A stretch of DNA of 64,000 nucleotides from Pectobacterium wasabiae CFBP 3304 (GCF_001742185.1 NZ_CP015750.1:186001-250000); one strand, 5' to 3'. Positions 40,939-52,242 are shown, counted from the stretch's first letter. Numbers and translations are program-made. The notes: generated by a model from the letters alone, not told the origin.

Positions 40939-41481
40939 ATGAGTAATAAATATTCGCTGAATGACGACGAATTGCAGCTTTTTCGCACGTCAATCACTGG
41001 CACAAAAAAGTTGCGTCAGGATACCTATACCCATAAACCGCTGCGCAGGAAAACAGGCGAACTGCCGGCAAAACGGGCATTGCAGGAACAGGTTGATGCC
41101 AGTTTTTATTTTTCGGATGAATTTCAGCCACAGTTGGATGCAGAAGGCCCGACGCGCTATGTCCGGCCAGGCACCAGCCATTATGAATTGAAGAAACTCC
41201 GGCGGGGAGATTATTCACCGGAACTGTTTCTGGATCTGCACGGTCTGACGCAGCTTCAGGCAAAGCAGGAATTGGGCGCGCTGCTGGCAGCCTGTCGCCG
41301 GGAGCACGTTTACTGCGCCTGCGTGATGCACGGGCACGGCAAACATATCCTTAAGCAACAAACGCCGCTTTGGCTGGCGCAGCACCCTGACGTGCTGGCT
41401 TTTCATCAGGCACCGAAAGAATTCGGAGGGAATGCAGCACTGCTGGTACTGGTTGCGCTGGAAGCCCCTTCGCTTGAATAA
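40939..41481 (+). CDS. smrB: Smr-domain ribosome rescue endonuclease SmrB
   Basis: Protein of 180 residues with a C-terminal Smr domain (about 95-175). It shows [15 protein letters not shown] and the [14 protein letters not shown] loop. In E. coli SmrB cleaves mRNA between collided ribosomes. The N-terminal half is basic and probably contacts the ribosome, with a helical hook near residues 1-30. It is divergent from prmB and convergent with sixA. Confidence 0.94.
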   Translation: MSNKYSLNDDELQLFRTSITGTKKLRQDTYTHKPLRRKTGELPAKRALQEQVDASFYFSDEFQPQLDAEGPTRYVRPGTSHYELKKLRRGDYSPELFLDLHGLTQLQAKQELGALLAACRREHVYCACVMHGHGKHILKQQTPLWLAQHPDVLAFHQAPKEFGGNAALLVLVALEAPSLE

Positions 41482-41580
41482 TTCCGGTCATACTCTTGAA
41501 TGAAAAGGCGTGTAAGTGCGTGACACACCTCATAGTATTTATGGGTATAGCCTATGAATTTAGGGGATCGAAGTTAGCAC

Positions 41581-42063
41581 TCAGGGTTTCGCGGTCAATT
41601 GTGCCGGACTAACCTGCCAGTGCAAAACACCGTTACCGGATTCCCCTTCTACCTTCACGCAGGCAATGGCAGACGTGGCGAACATTGGAGCCGTTTCATT
41701 CCGGCATAATTCGGCAACCAGATAACCCACCAGCGGCAGATGCGAAACGACCAGAACCGCACCAACACCTTCTCTCGCCAGCGTTTGCAGATAATAGCTG
41801 ACAAGTTGCGCATCACCGCCGGGCGTCAGTTCATTGAGGCAGTCCGCTTCTTCTGGTAAAGGCAGTGCTTTTTTCACCACGTCGAGCGTTTGCTGGGCGC
41901 GTAAATAAGGGCTCACCAGAACACGCTCAATATCGATATTTTGCTCGTTCAACCAACACGCCATCTGGCGAGACTCATCACGACCACCGGCACTCAATGG
42001 CCGAACAGCATCACTTGCTGCATCAAGTACCGCATCACCATGACGCATTATCAACACTTGCAT
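41581..42063 (-). CDS. sixA: Phosphohistidine phosphatase SixA
   Basis: Histidine-phosphatase-family protein of 160 residues that removes phosphate from phosphohistidine; in E. coli it acts on the phosphotransfer protein NPr and was first linked to ArcB. The RHG motif with the catalytic His8 is MRHGDAVLDA, and the second histidine is in VVSHLPLVGYL. Alone on its strand, between convergent smrB and the AT-rich leader of the pilus locus. Confidence 0.94.
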   Translation of the reverse strand: MQVLIMRHGDAVLDAASDAVRPLSAGGRDESRQMACWLNEQNIDIERVLVSPYLRAQQTLDVVKKALPLPEEADCLNELTPGGDAQLVSYYLQTLAREGVGAVLVVSHLPLVGYLVAELCRNETAPMFATSAIACVKVEGESGNGVLHWQVSPAQLTAKP

Positions 42064-42999
42064 ATTACACCGCTATGTTAATGAAATATATGATATATCC
42101 TTCATGCTTTACGTTGTATGAGCGCTGACGTTCCTGCAACATAAGTGTATGTAGGGTATAAACAGTCTTATTACTGTAGGTTACCTGAGTTTTTCATGTT
42201 GATAAACTCACCCGGAGCCAGGTTTCGGGTACGGATACATCCGACACCCATTCTCCTGAAGTAATCACATGATAAATAAAAGGTTTAAAGACACACGGCA
42301 GAAGATATTCTCTACAGCACAGATAACCACGACCTTAAAATGGGTATTAAAATAACTTACAACAAGGTCATTGTTTGGCCTAAAAAACCACATAATATTA
42401 ATTAATCAGCATAAAAATCCAACTATAAAACCAACATCAATCATTTTCACTTTTTTAACACATATCAATTTTGAGATATTGTTAAATAACCACTCTACTT
42501 CTATCTTTATCTTAAATAGCGTTTTTTTATATTCACTTTATATAAACAAAGAAATCATACGGAATATCACGTCATATAATAAAAATAAATTACTCTTCTA
42601 TTTTATGGACGTTCGTGCAACTCAGGATAAAAATCGAAGAAATTTTTTATTATTCTTATATGTTCGGAATTCCCCATCATCATGGAAGAGAGAATTAGCA
42701 GCACATTTTTCCTTTATAGATTTATTTTCACCATGCGAAAAACACTGAAATTTTAGCAAGCTATATTTCAGCAGTGCGGATTTGTTGTGTCAGTGGCTCG
42801 ACCAATCAGAAAAGAGAATAATCCTCTGCATTTTTCCGATAGGTTACCCCATGCCATATAAATATCCGGACTGATTAAAACGACTCGTTATGATTTCCTT
42901 TGTCATAGTCACTCGTAACGAGCAGTTTTCACGAAAAAAATACACTTTCGTGAAGATACTTTCGATGAAAATAAGTGAGATACCTATAAAGGAATCGTT
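42064..42999. other. AT-rich non-coding leader of the pilus locus
   Basis: About 940 bases, strongly AT-rich between about 42,270 and 42,980 with many A and T tracts, and no supported gene. One open frame of 125 codons (42,371-42,748) is composed mainly of Ile, Asn, Lys and Phe codons as expected from base composition, and lacks a ribosome binding site. A TGAGTTT...AAACTCA stem lies near 42,188. The composition suggests a silenced, H-NS-bound promoter region, which is an inference. Confidence 0.5.
42092..42160. repeat. Short fold-back relative of the MITE-like repeat
   Basis: The left end ATATATCCTTCATGCTTTAC and the reverse complement of the right end, TATACCCTACATACACTTAT, are imperfect inverted repeats. 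They resemble the edges of the element at 11,983-12,257. The interior is almost absent, giving a near solo pair of ends. Confidence 0.45.
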
Positions 43000-43548
43000 A
43001 TGAATTCTAGACGTATAACATTACCTATTCTGGCTACACTATTCACCACATTCGGCCTCTCTCCCATCGCCAGCAGCGTGACGATTACTGGCGAGATCCC
43101 CGTATCGCTGACCATTACTGCCGCCTGTGCGGTCAACAGCGGCGGAGGTGCCGGCACCACATGGGGAACCATCGACTTTGGCTCCCATTCAAACCTGATG
43201 ACCAATATTGACAGCCAGGTTACCAACAGCGGGAGCAGCGGGATTACCATCAGTTGCCCTGTCGGCCTATCAGCAGCATTGAAGATAGGTCAAGGCGGAA
43301 ACCCACTCAACTCGCTACGCAGGCTCACTCCGGGTACGGGAACCTATAATGTGCCTTACCGTTTATACAGTGACTCAACACGCTCGACAGAAATTCCACT
43401 CATAGACGCCACGGGTATTGCTATTCCAGCAACAGGCAACCCACTGCTGATTCCGATTTATGCACGCATCGCTCCAGCAGACCAAACTGTTATGTCCCCT
43501 GCCGCTGGATCGTATACCGACACCATCACTGCCACTATCGAATGGTAA
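43000..43548 (+). CDS. Spore-coat-U-domain pilin (CsuA/B-like), first subunit
   Basis: Secreted pilin of 182 residues: signal peptide to about residue 25 (cleavage likely after ASS or nearby), then one SCPU domain. It has the conserved AACAVNSG and ISCPVG cysteines and the C-terminal donor-strand-like YTDTITATIEW. This is the subunit family of archaic (alpha/sigma) chaperone-usher pili such as Acinetobacter Csu. GGAATCG before the ATG is a modest ribosome binding site. It is followed by an intrinsic terminator, so it probably is the most abundant product (major pilin). Confidence 0.85.
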   Translation: MNSRRITLPILATLFTTFGLSPIASSVTITGEIPVSLTITAACAVNSGGGAGTTWGTIDFGSHSNLMTNIDSQVTNSGSSGITISCPVGLSAALKIGQGGNPLNSLRRLTPGTGTYNVPYRLYSDSTRSTEIPLIDATGIAIPATGNPLLIPIYARIAPADQTVMSPAAGSYTDTITATIEW

Positions 43549-43556
43549 TTTTTATA

Positions 43557-43585
43557 GGCTGACATGCTTACATGTCGGCCTTTTT
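43557..43585 (+). terminator. Attenuating terminator after the first pilin
   Basis: The 10-bp stem GGCTGACATG/CATGTCGGCC (one G-T pair, loop CTTA) is followed by TTTTT, 9 bases after the stop codon and inside the apparent operon. Confidence 0.8.
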
Positions 43586-43724
43586 AGGGGTATTGCCCCA
43601 CAAAGAAAGGAACGGCTATGTCACTACATTTTATACACGCTGCCGCGTTTACTGCTTACGCCCCGCAGTCGGCTTCCGACATGTTCCGTCTCGCCATTCA
43701 GGCTAAGTAACCATCGGTATCGCA

Positions 43725-44261
43725 ATGCGTTTTCCTCTGGCATTGATTTCATTACTTCTGCTGTTTGGCCCTCTTGTCCCTACGGTGACAAGGGCGCTCA
43801 CGGTTAGCAGCACCTTTGACGTCAACGCAACCATACAAAAGGGCTGTGTATTCGGCACCAGTACAGCAAATAGCCAGCCCAATATGGGCCCACTTAATTT
43901 TGGGACACGCAGTTCTACAGCGACCAACGTGGATATTGCTAGTACGGACGGGGGCGGATCGATTATCGCCACCTGTACACCGGGCACTAACGCCATTATT
44001 GAACTGGACTACGGCACTAATGGCGGCAGCAGTACGCAGCGTTATCTGATAAATGCGGCAGGAACGCGCCTGCTGGCGTATCAGCTTTATCGCGATGCTG
44101 CACGCACACAGGTATGGGGGACGGGAGGTCTGGCTCTTAGCATTGTCTCTTTTCCCGCCACAACCCAGACCTACACGGTTTATGCCCGCTACTTTGGCGG
44201 CACACCTCTGCCTCCCGCGGGGGTTTATACCGATAACGTAACCGTCAGCCTGACTTATTAA
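43725..44261 (+). CDS. Spore-coat-U-domain pilin, second subunit
   Basis: Secreted pilin of 178 residues with signal peptide (about 1-24) and one SCPU domain. It has QKGCVFGTSTAN, IATCTPGTNA, the YQLYRDAARTQVWG hairpin and the C-terminal PPAGVYTDNVTVSLTY. It is a paralogue of the first subunit, likely a minor pilin (CsuA or CsuB position). It lies 24 bases before the chaperone gene. Confidence 0.83.
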   Translation: MRFPLALISLLLLFGPLVPTVTRALTVSSTFDVNATIQKGCVFGTSTANSQPNMGPLNFGTRSSTATNVDIASTDGGGSIIATCTPGTNAIIELDYGTNGGSSTQRYLINAAGTRLLAYQLYRDAARTQVWGTGGLALSIVSFPATTQTYTVYARYFGGTPLPPAGVYTDNVTVSLTY

Positions 44262-44284
44262 AAATAAAACAGGGTAGATACAGG

Positions 44285-45070
44285 ATGAAAAGGAAAATGA
44301 CGTTTTTTATTCGGGTAATGGCTTTTTTGTTAAGCAGTATCAGCTTATCTTGCTTCGCCGCCAGTTCTATCCTCGTTTGGCCGATTTATCAGGTCATTGA
44401 ATCAGATGAGAACAGTTCGGCGCTGTGGCTGGAAAACAAAGGCAATGCGCCCGTCGGTTTACAAATTCGCATCGTGTCCTGGAAGCAAATTGACTTTCAG
44501 GATCGTTATGCAGAACAACGTAGCGTAATTGCTACCCCGCCGTTCATGACGCTGGAGCCGGGTAAGCGCAATATGGTGCGCCTGATTCGTGTCAACCCAG
44601 CCCCCGCCAACACCGAGCAGGCTTACCGTATCATCATTGATGAAATCTCTCCCTCCTACCAACAAGACGCACCGCAGATGGGGCTGCAATTCCAGATGCG
44701 CTATCTACTGCCCCTGTTTCTTGATGGGGAAGGGATCTGGACACATACTCGCCCAGATAAACGGCGTGCCGGCACTGAGCCTACACGGCCAGTGCTCAGT
44801 TGGCGAGTCCGTGCAGCAGAAGGGAAAAACTATCTTTATGTCCGCAACCGAGGCGTAGTACATGCCCGCCTGAGCAACGTCTATTGGTCCACCGACCAGA
44901 ACGGGAAAGGGAGTCGAACAACGTTAACCGACGGCTTTTTAGGCTATGTGCTACCGGGGCAAGAGATGCGTTGGCCGTTGCCAGCAGGGGTATCCACACC
45001 GAGTGCGGCGATGCAACTCTTTACCCACCTGATCGACACCCACGATCCCATCTTGATCAAACGCGAATGA
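44285..45070 (+). CDS. Periplasmic pilus chaperone (CsuC-like)
   Basis: PapD-like chaperone of 261 residues with signal peptide (about 1-25, cleaved near CFAAS). The first Ig-like domain shows SSALWLENKGNAPVGLQIRIVSWKQ and PPFMTLEPGKRNMVRLIRV (the beta-strand and conserved Arg/Lys subunit-docking residues). The second domain includes YVRNRGVVHARLSNVYW. It donates a strand to pilin subunits in the periplasm and delivers them to the usher encoded next. GATACAGG lies just before the ATG. Confidence 0.85.
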   Translation: MKRKMTFFIRVMAFLLSSISLSCFAASSILVWPIYQVIESDENSSALWLENKGNAPVGLQIRIVSWKQIDFQDRYAEQRSVIATPPFMTLEPGKRNMVRLIRVNPAPANTEQAYRIIIDEISPSYQQDAPQMGLQFQMRYLLPLFLDGEGIWTHTRPDKRRAGTEPTRPVLSWRVRAAEGKNYLYVRNRGVVHARLSNVYWSTDQNGKGSRTTLTDGFLGYVLPGQEMRWPLPAGVSTPSAAMQLFTHLIDTHDPILIKRE

Positions 45071-45128
45071 TGGAACGGTTAACGACAGAGCTGTGTTTAT
45101 TGCCCGTGCAGCCAGGGTGAGGCCAGAT

Positions 45129-47494
45129 ATGAGGATCAGTACGGGTCTCTTCCCCTTACTCATGTATGCCCCGTTTGCGCTGTTTTATTCTGCGATGGCT
45201 CTCGCGGAAGAGTACACCGATCTTCCCGCTCCCCCTCGTGCCATGCCCTCACTCAGCGAATCCGTTTATTATTTAACGCTTTCCGTTAACGGACAGAGCG
45301 ATAACACCGTGGTGCCCGTCACGTATCGTGCTGGAAATTATTATGTGGATGCCGAGGTGCTGCGGCAGAATCACGTCCGTTTGCCGCAGCAAAGCACGGG
45401 GCTCGTCAGTGTCAGCACGCTGCCTGAGGTCACCGCTGATTACGATCAGGCCATACAGCAGCTACAGCTCACCGTGCCCACGCTCTGGCTGCCCGAACAA
45501 TCCGTTGAAGGTGGCGGGCAGGACATGGCGCACCTCCCCGCTCGCAGCAGCCCCGGTTTGCTATTCAACTATAATCTGTATTACACCTCCCCCGCAGCAA
45601 TTCGGATTCACTCAGCAGTTGGATGGAACAGCGCTTTTTTAGCCCCTATGGAACCTTATCCAATTCGGGGATCTACAATTTTATTTCGGGCAGTAATAAC
45701 ACGCAGCAAGGTGGTTATCGGCGTTTTGATACCTATTGGCGCTATAACGATAGCGAACGCATGATCACCTACCAGGTTGGCGACCTGATTAGCAACGCCT
45801 TAACGTGGAGCAATTCAGTACGTATGGGCGGCCTACGTGTCGCCCGTAATTTCGGCCTTCGCCCGGATATCGTAACCTATCCGATGCTGCAATATACCGG
45901 CACTGCCGCCGTACCCAGCACGCTTGATCTGTTTATCAACGGCTATAAAGCCAACAGCACTAGCCTGAATGCAGGTCCTTTCACCCTAACCAATACGCCT
46001 TACCTGAACGGTGCAGGGGAAGCGACCGTGATTACGACGGACGCTCAGGGGAGGCAAGTCTCTACCACGATCCCTTTTTACGTCTCCAACGTATTACTGA
46101 GAGAGGGGTTAAGCGATTTCGATCTGTCGGTTGGAGTTTTGCGTCAGAACTATGGGGTACAGAATAATGCCTATACTAACGATCCTGCCATCAGCGGCAT
46201 CTATCGATATGGGTTGGCCAATAAACTGACGGTTTCAGCGCATGGTGAAGCGGTACAGGATCTGTATCTGCTCGGCGCAGGGGCCGACTTTACCCTTGGC
46301 CGCTGGGGAACATTGAGTTCGTCCTACAGTCAGAGCGAGAAGGACTCGACTGGACACCAATACACCGCAGGCTACTCCTATTACACCTCCGCATTTGGCC
46401 TGAGCACTCAACATGCCAAACGCAGTGAAGAATACCGTGATTTAACGGCTGTGCTCACAGAAGGTCGTCTCAGCCGGGAAAGCAATCAGGCAACGCTCAG
46501 CAGCCAAATTTTCGGTAAAGGCAATGGCTCGTTCGGCATGGGTTATTTCGATATCCGTGCCTACGATTCAACCCGCACCCGCCTGCTGAATCTCTCTTTC
46601 AGCCGCCAGGTCTGGCAAGGCAGCTCCATCTATCTCGCCGTTAACAAAGCGTTAGGGGAAAACGGCTACAGCGCTCAACTTCAGTTCGTGATGCCTTTTG
46701 GTAACAACAGCAGCGTCAATGCTGGGGTTCAGCGCGACAGTAATGGCGATTATTCACCGCGCATAGGGGTGAACCGTACCGCGCCGACAGAAGGTGGCTT
46801 TGGCTGGAACGCGGCGTATGGCGCGGGCAGAAATCCTTATCATCAAGGTGCATTAAATTGGCGCGGCCCTTATGCCATGCTGGCTGGCGGGGCGTATGGC
46901 AATGAAGGAAATACCACACAGTGGGGGGAACTGAGCGGTTCGCTGATCTACATGAACGGAGGGCTTTTTCCCAGTAACCGCATCAACGACGCCTTTATTG
47001 TCGTCGATACCGAGGGATACCCCGACGTCCCGGTGAAATATGAAAACCAGTTGGTGGGGAAAACCAATAAACGCGGCCATTTACTCGTACCGTGGGTCGT
47101 ATCCAATTACCCCGCGAAAGTGGAAATTGACACGTTACAACTGCCGGCCAACGTCACTACCCCACAGGTGGAATCACGCGTGTCGGTAAAAGAAGGCAGC
47201 GGCACCGTCGTGACGTTCCCCGTTCACGTCGTGCGCTCAGCCAACATTATGCTACGCAATACAGATGGTAATCCTCTCACCATCGGCACCTGGATAACAG
47301 ACGAAGCCAGCGGCAACACTACGATCAGCGGCTATGACGGCCTGGCCTACTTCGCCAATCTGGGGACATCAACTCGCTTACGCTTTAAACAAGAAGATGG
47401 ACGACTTTGCCGTGTGGCGTTCTCACTGCCGGAATCACAGACCATGATGGCAACCATCGGCCCGCTTACCTGTCAGACTGACCCAAAAGGATAA
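45129..47494 (+). pseudogene. Outer-membrane usher (CsuD-like), single-base frameshift
   Basis: Usher of about 788 residues if read through a frameshift. The 5' part (45129-45593) gives a signal peptide and N-terminal domain to NLYYTSP; the 3' part, in another frame, continues SSWMEQRFFSPYGTLSNSG to the stop at 47494, with the beta-barrel, the plug-region motif LFINGYKANS and the C-terminal domain ending RVAFSLPESQTM. Adding one C to the C5 run at 45589-45593 restores a continuous frame. The 3' part (from ATG 45623) could be made alone but would lack a signal peptide. May be an assembly error rather than a true mutation. Confidence 0.85.
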
Positions 47495-47495
47495 A

Positions 47496-48512
47496 ATGAT
47501 GCTGACCCCAAGACCGCAGATCCATCGCCTTCCTTCCGTCAACCGGCACGCCTCCCGTTGGCTGCGGCTGGCTTTCCTGCTGGTGGCGCTGCATTACGCC
47601 CCCTTCAGCGACGCCGCTTGTACCACGCCCCCCAGCAGCACCACGCTGGGGCCTTATAGCTCTTCTGTGGTCGGCGTTAACGGTACACCGCAGGTCGTGG
47701 CATCGGGAAGTGGGTTTCGCTGCTCAGGAGGGGTATTGAATGTGGGGACGACCAATACCATTGACGCCACAATACTGAATGATAGCAACTCCAGCGGTAC
47801 TACCATGCGGATGCGCAGAGGAACAAGCACAGACTACGTTCCTTATAGCCTTTGCATGACTTCTGCCTGCAATCCTCCCTATTACACCATTGGCTCGACC
47901 TACAACTGGACCCAAACAACGGTACTGGGCATACTCGGCCTGTTCAATTCATCGGATGGCACCATGCCAATTTATATCCGCACCAGCATCGGCAACAATA
48001 TTGCCGCGGGTACCTATACCGATGTGGTAACGATTAAATGGGATTACAATATTTGTTCTCTGGGGATTCTGTTCGCCTGTATTCCTGATCGAGGAACGAC
48101 GACGTCAACCCTCAATATCTCTATGACCATCACCAATGATTGCCAGATTACCAGCGCACCGAACATCAGCTTTGGTATTGCGGCGTTTCCCGCTGATTTC
48201 GTAGCCGTCAATAACAACCTCGGCGTTAACTGTACGCAACTGGGCGCGTATACCGTCAAACTCGTCAGTACCCACCCCGATGATGCCAACTGGCGTAGGA
48301 TGACCGCAACCGTCGGTGGAACGCCTTACTACCTGCAATATCAACTCTATCGCACCGGAAACATCGCCTGGACAGAGACGAACGACCATAGCGGGACGGG
48401 AACGGGAATCACACAGAATATCCCGTACACCGCCCGTATTAACGCCAGTCAAACCAGTAAACCGGAGGGAGCGTATAAAGACACTGTCACGATTAACGTC
48501 ACGATCAACTAA
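47496..48512 (+). CDS. Tip adhesin of Csu-type pilus (CsuE-like)
   Basis: Secreted protein of 338 residues with an N-terminal signal segment (about 1-40, hydrophobic [18 protein letters not shown]) and two SCPU domains (about 41-185 and 200-338). Its cysteines are paired as in Csu family tips, e.g. FRCSGGVLN and [11 protein letters not shown]. Two-domain tip proteins of this family bind hydrophobic surfaces by three finger loops; this is family knowledge. It begins 1 base after the usher stop and ends 8 bases inside the end of convergent fadJ. Confidence 0.8.
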   Translation: MMLTPRPQIHRLPSVNRHASRWLRLAFLLVALHYAPFSDAACTTPPSSTTLGPYSSSVVGVNGTPQVVASGSGFRCSGGVLNVGTTNTIDATILNDSNSSGTTMRMRRGTSTDYVPYSLCMTSACNPPYYTIGSTYNWTQTTVLGILGLFNSSDGTMPIYIRTSIGNNIAAGTYTDVVTIKWDYNICSLGILFACIPDRGTTTSTLNISMTITNDCQITSAPNISFGIAAFPADFVAVNNNLGVNCTQLGAYTVKLVSTHPDDANWRRMTATVGGTPYYLQYQLYRTGNIAWTETNDHSGTGTGITQNIPYTARINASQTSKPEGAYKDTVTINVTIN

Positions 48513-50688
48513 CGCGACTGTCTTCATCGTCTGGCGGATAGAAGGTCTGCCGCTCTTCGCGCATCGTGAGTAAACGTTCACAGGGTGCGAACCGCTCGCC
48601 ATACTGTTGTTGCAGCACCAGTAGCGTTTTCACCACCGTTTCCATCCCCAGACGATCCATATAGTGGAATGGCCCGCCAAGGAAAGGGGGGAAACCGATG
48701 CCAAATACCGCGCCAATATCGCCGTCACGGGCACATTGAATCACCCCTTCATCCAGACAACGTGCCGCCTCATTTAACATCATCATCACGGCACGCTGGC
48801 TGATTAACGCAGGGTCGATATGAGCCTTCGGCGTGACATCCAGCAGCGGGTAAACCGAACTATCGACCTCTTTTCCCGCGTGCCAGAAGCGGCGCGTTTT
48901 ATTGTACCGATAGAACCCTTTGCCATTCTTGCGCCCTTTGCGCCCATCTTTCAGGATCGCATCAAACGCGGGTGGGGAGGTAAAGCGTGCGCCGAATGCT
49001 TCGCTCAGCACCGGTACGATCTTGGTTGCAACATCAATACCGACTTCATCAAGTAGCGCGAGCGGACCGACAGGGAAACCAAAACGCACCAGCGCATAAT
49101 CAATCGATTCAACCGGCTCCCCTTCCAGCAGGCAGTACGCGGCTTCGTTGATGTAAGGTGCCAATATGCGGTTTACATAAAAGCCGGCGCTATCACCGAC
49201 AACAATCGCTATTTTCCCCTGCTTTCTCGCCAGAGCAACCGTCGTCGTGACCGCCTCTGCGCTAGTGTGTGCGTGGGGAATGACCTCAACCAGCGGCATT
49301 TTATCTACCGGGCTAAAATAGTGCAGGCCAACCACCTGCTGTGGACGTCGCGCACCCTCTGCGATTTGATGGATCGGCAACGATGAGGTATTTGATGCGA
49401 AAATCGTGTGCGGCGCGGCATGCTCTTCAATCTCCGCCACCATTTGCCGCTTCAGCGCCAAATCTTCAAAGACCGCCTCAATGACGATATCCGCATGCTC
49501 AAAACCACGATAGTCCGTACTGCCGGAAATCAACGTCATCACGCGTTGGCACTCTGTCGGCTTCATTCGCTTACGCTCGACGCGCTTGGTCAGCAGTTGC
49601 CAGTTGTACTTCAACGCATGGTTGATGCCCTGCTCATTGATATCTTTAATGCGCACTGGCAACTGCCCGCGCATCGCCGTGACGCTGGCGATCCCTCCCC
49701 CCATCAATCCACCGCCGAGAATGCCGACGCGATGGATTGGCTTCGCGTCAGAGGCCGCACCTGCGGTTTTCTTTAACGCATTCGAGGCGAAAAACAGATG
49801 ACGCAGTGCAGCAGACTCCGGCGTCATCACCAGCTTGCCGAACGCTCGTGCCTCCTGCCGATATCCTTCTTCACGGCCTTTTTCTATTCCTCGACGTACC
49901 ACCTGAATAATCTTTTCAGTGGCTGGGTAGTTGCCGTGTGTTTTCGCGCGGGTCTTGCGTTTCACCATCTTGAAAAGCAAATGGCGTATACCCGGGCTGC
50001 TCAGCAAACGCGAACGCCAGCCTAACGGCACCGTCTTCCTTTTGCCTTTTTTGATAATCTCGACTGCCGTATCCAGCAGAATATCGTGCGGCACCGCCTC
50101 ATCCACCAGCCCTTGCCGCAGCGCCTGACTCGCGCGGAGATGACGACCTGTCAGTATGAGATCCAATGCGCTATCCAGACCAATCAAGCGTGGCAAGCGC
50201 TGCGTTCCGCCCGAACCAGGAAGAAGGCCAAGCTGGACTTCTGGTAGCCCCAGCACCGTCTTTTCATCCAGCGAGCAAACGCGATAGTCACAGGCTAATG
50301 CCAGCTCTAACCCACCGCCCAGACAGGCACCGTGAATGGCAGCCACCACGGGGAAAGGTAACTCAGCAATTTGATCGAACGTCTCCTGCCCCTGTTTCGC
50401 CAGATTTTCTGCCTGTTCTGCGCTGCTGCACTGGTTCAACATGGTGATATCCGCTCCGGCAATAAACGAATCAGGCTTGGCAGAAATAAAAATGAGTCCT
50501 CGGAGCGTCGCATGCTGTCGCGCCAGTTCGAAGACCGAGATAATCTGTTCTGCAAATTCGCGCTTTAACGTGTTCACTTTCTCACCGGGGACATCAATGT
50601 TGATCACACCAATATTATCCGGCCGAATGGTGAAAGAAAAAGCAGAGGGGCTTTCCGTTGCCGCAAGGAAAGGCTGTTGATCGTTCAT
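48505..50688 (-). CDS. fadJ: Fatty-acid oxidation complex alpha subunit FadJ
   Basis: Bifunctional beta-oxidation enzyme (727 residues): N-terminal enoyl-CoA hydratase/isomerase (about 1-190, [17 protein letters not shown] and [17 protein letters not shown]) and 3-hydroxyacyl-CoA dehydrogenase (about 310-700, [42 protein letters not shown]). Forms a complex with FadI; the FadIJ pair works mainly under anaerobic conditions. Its start overlaps the fadI stop by 4 bases (ATGA), indicating coupling. Confidence 0.96.
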   Translation of the reverse strand: MNDQQPFLAATESPSAFSFTIRPDNIGVINIDVPGEKVNTLKREFAEQIISVFELARQHATLRGLIFISAKPDSFIAGADITMLNQCSSAEQAENLAKQGQETFDQIAELPFPVVAAIHGACLGGGLELALACDYRVCSLDEKTVLGLPEVQLGLLPGSGGTQRLPRLIGLDSALDLILTGRHLRASQALRQGLVDEAVPHDILLDTAVEIIKKGKRKTVPLGWRSRLLSSPGIRHLLFKMVKRKTRAKTHGNYPATEKIIQVVRRGIEKGREEGYRQEARAFGKLVMTPESAALRHLFFASNALKKTAGAASDAKPIHRVGILGGGLMGGGIASVTAMRGQLPVRIKDINEQGINHALKYNWQLLTKRVERKRMKPTECQRVMTLISGSTDYRGFEHADIVIEAVFEDLALKRQMVAEIEEHAAPHTIFASNTSSLPIHQIAEGARRPQQVVGLHYFSPVDKMPLVEVIPHAHTSAEAVTTTVALARKQGKIAIVVGDSAGFYVNRILAPYINEAAYCLLEGEPVESIDYALVRFGFPVGPLALLDEVGIDVATKIVPVLSEAFGARFTSPPAFDAILKDGRKGRKNGKGFYRYNKTRRFWHAGKEVDSSVYPLLDVTPKAHIDPALISQRAVMMMLNEAARCLDEGVIQCARDGDIGAVFGIGFPPFLGGPFHYMDRLGMETVVKTLLVLQQQYGERFAPCERLLTMREERQTFYPPDDEDSRVS

Positions 50689-51998
50689 GGCGTCACCTCC
50701 AGTACCATTGCCGCACCCAGCCCGCCCGCCGCGCAGGCGGTGGTTAATCCCAGTCCACCACCGCGCCGACGCAGTTCATTCAGCGTTTGCGTGATCATCC
50801 TCGCACCAGTGGCGGCAAAAGGATGTCCATAGGCAATAGAGCCACCCAATACGTTGAACTTAGCGCGATCCACCTCACCCAGTGCGGCATTTCTGCCCAA
50901 TTGGCTTCGGGCGAACTCATCGCTGGCAAACAGCTTCAGATTTGCCAACGTCTGGGCGGCAAAGGCCTCGTGCATGTCAATGAGCGTCAGATCGGCCAGT
51001 GCTACACCCGCCCTTGCCAGCGCAAGCGGAGACGCATAAGCCGGCCCCAACAACATATCACGTTGCACGCCGATGGCGCTGAATGCATAGCTGCGCAGGT
51101 AGCCTAATGGCGTAAGTCCCAGGCTTTTGGCCTTAGATTCACTCATCATCAAGACCGCCGCCGCACCATCCGTTAGCGGCGTACTGTTCGCTGCCGTCAC
51201 CGTGCCATGCCGACGATCGAACGCCGGACGTAAGCGCGAATACTGCTCTAAGGCCGAATCGTGGCGCACGTTGTTATCTTCACTCAGTGCTTTCTCATAA
51301 GGAGGAACATACGCCGTCATCACCTCATCGCGCAGCACGCCAGATTCCCAGGCCTGGGCCGCTAGCCTGTGCGAACGATGCGCCAACTCATCCTGCTCTT
51401 CACGCGTGATGCCGTAAGTTTTTGCCATCTGTTCAGCAGTATCGCCCATGCGCAACCCGGTGGAATATTCCGCCACAGCAGGCGCAACCGGCAGCAGATC
51501 TTTCGGCCGCAGGCCACTTAACAGCTTCAACTTCTGACTCAGCGTTCTGGCCTTGTTCATATCCACCAGCGCTCTGGCCAACGCTTTGCTGACACCAATG
51601 GGCAGCACGGAAGAAGAATCTGCGCCCCCGGCAATGCCGACTTCCACCGTTCCCGCCATAATGCTTTCCGCCACATTGGCAACGGCCTGAAAGCTGGTAG
51701 CACAGGCGCGTGAAACGCTATACGCATCGGTATATACGCTCATGCCCGTACCGAGCACGATCTCTCTGGCGATATTCGGCGCTTCGGGCATTTGGACCAC
51801 CTGCCCGAACACCAATAGCTCGATCAGTTCAGGATCGATACCCGTTCGAACCAGTAACTCACTGGTGACGAGCTTGCCTAACTCAATGGCAGGAACGCCA
51901 TGATAGGCCGTTGCCTGCCGGGCAAATGGGGTGCGTAATCCGCTCACGAACGCAATGCGATCGCCACGGCGGGTTATCAGAGGTAATACCTCGCTCAT
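50685..51998 (-). CDS. fadI: Acetyl-CoA acyltransferase FadI
   Basis: Thiolase (437 residues) that releases acetyl-CoA in beta-oxidation and partners with FadJ. The nucleophilic cysteine is in [13 protein letters not shown] (near residue 99-100); the catalytic His is in [15 protein letters not shown] and the second Cys in [16 protein letters not shown] start at 51998 ([18 protein letters not shown]), the E. coli N-terminus, not the longer upstream frame. A FadR-like operator lies 37 bases before the start. Confidence 0.96.
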   Translation of the reverse strand: MSEVLPLITRRGDRIAFVSGLRTPFARQATAYHGVPAIELGKLVTSELLVRTGIDPELIELLVFGQVVQMPEAPNIAREIVLGTGMSVYTDAYSVSRACATSFQAVANVAESIMAGTVEVGIAGGADSSSVLPIGVSKALARALVDMNKARTLSQKLKLLSGLRPKDLLPVAPAVAEYSTGLRMGDTAEQMAKTYGITREEQDELAHRSHRLAAQAWESGVLRDEVMTAYVPPYEKALSEDNNVRHDSALEQYSRLRPAFDRRHGTVTAANSTPLTDGAAAVLMMSESKAKSLGLTPLGYLRSYAFSAIGVQRDMLLGPAYASPLALARAGVALADLTLIDMHEAFAAQTLANLKLFASDEFARSQLGRNAALGEVDRAKFNVLGGSIAYGHPFAATGARMITQTLNELRRRGGGLGLTTACAAGGLGAAMVLEVTP

Positions 51999-52034
51999 AA
52001 ACGCTCCTGTTAACCGAAAATAAAGTACGCGCAC

Positions 52035-52051
52035 AACAGGTCTGACCTGAT
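52035..52051 (-). promoter_or_regulatory. FadR-like operator upstream of fadI
   Basis: The minus strand reads ATCAGGTCAGACCTGTT, matching the FadR consensus AACTGGTCNGACCTGTT in all but the left flank. It sits just upstream of fadIJ, where repression is expected. Confidence 0.75.
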
Positions 52052-52242
52052 TTCATTGTTAACCAGATAGTTACATTACGCAAAGCTGCGCAACATAAAA
52101 GTGTGAAGAGCATGCGCGTCGCGGCGAACAAAGATGAATGAATGGCAAAAAGCGAAGGGGGAACCAGTAGTCAGGCGATTCGTTAGGACAAGACAGGAAA
52201 CAATCAACAGGAGCCAGGAAAAGACTCCTGCCAACACAAAAA

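Noticed and set aside
42371..42748. 125-codon open frame in the AT-rich leader of the pilus locus
   Set aside because: Low-complexity product typical of AT-rich DNA, no ribosome binding site, no family resemblance.
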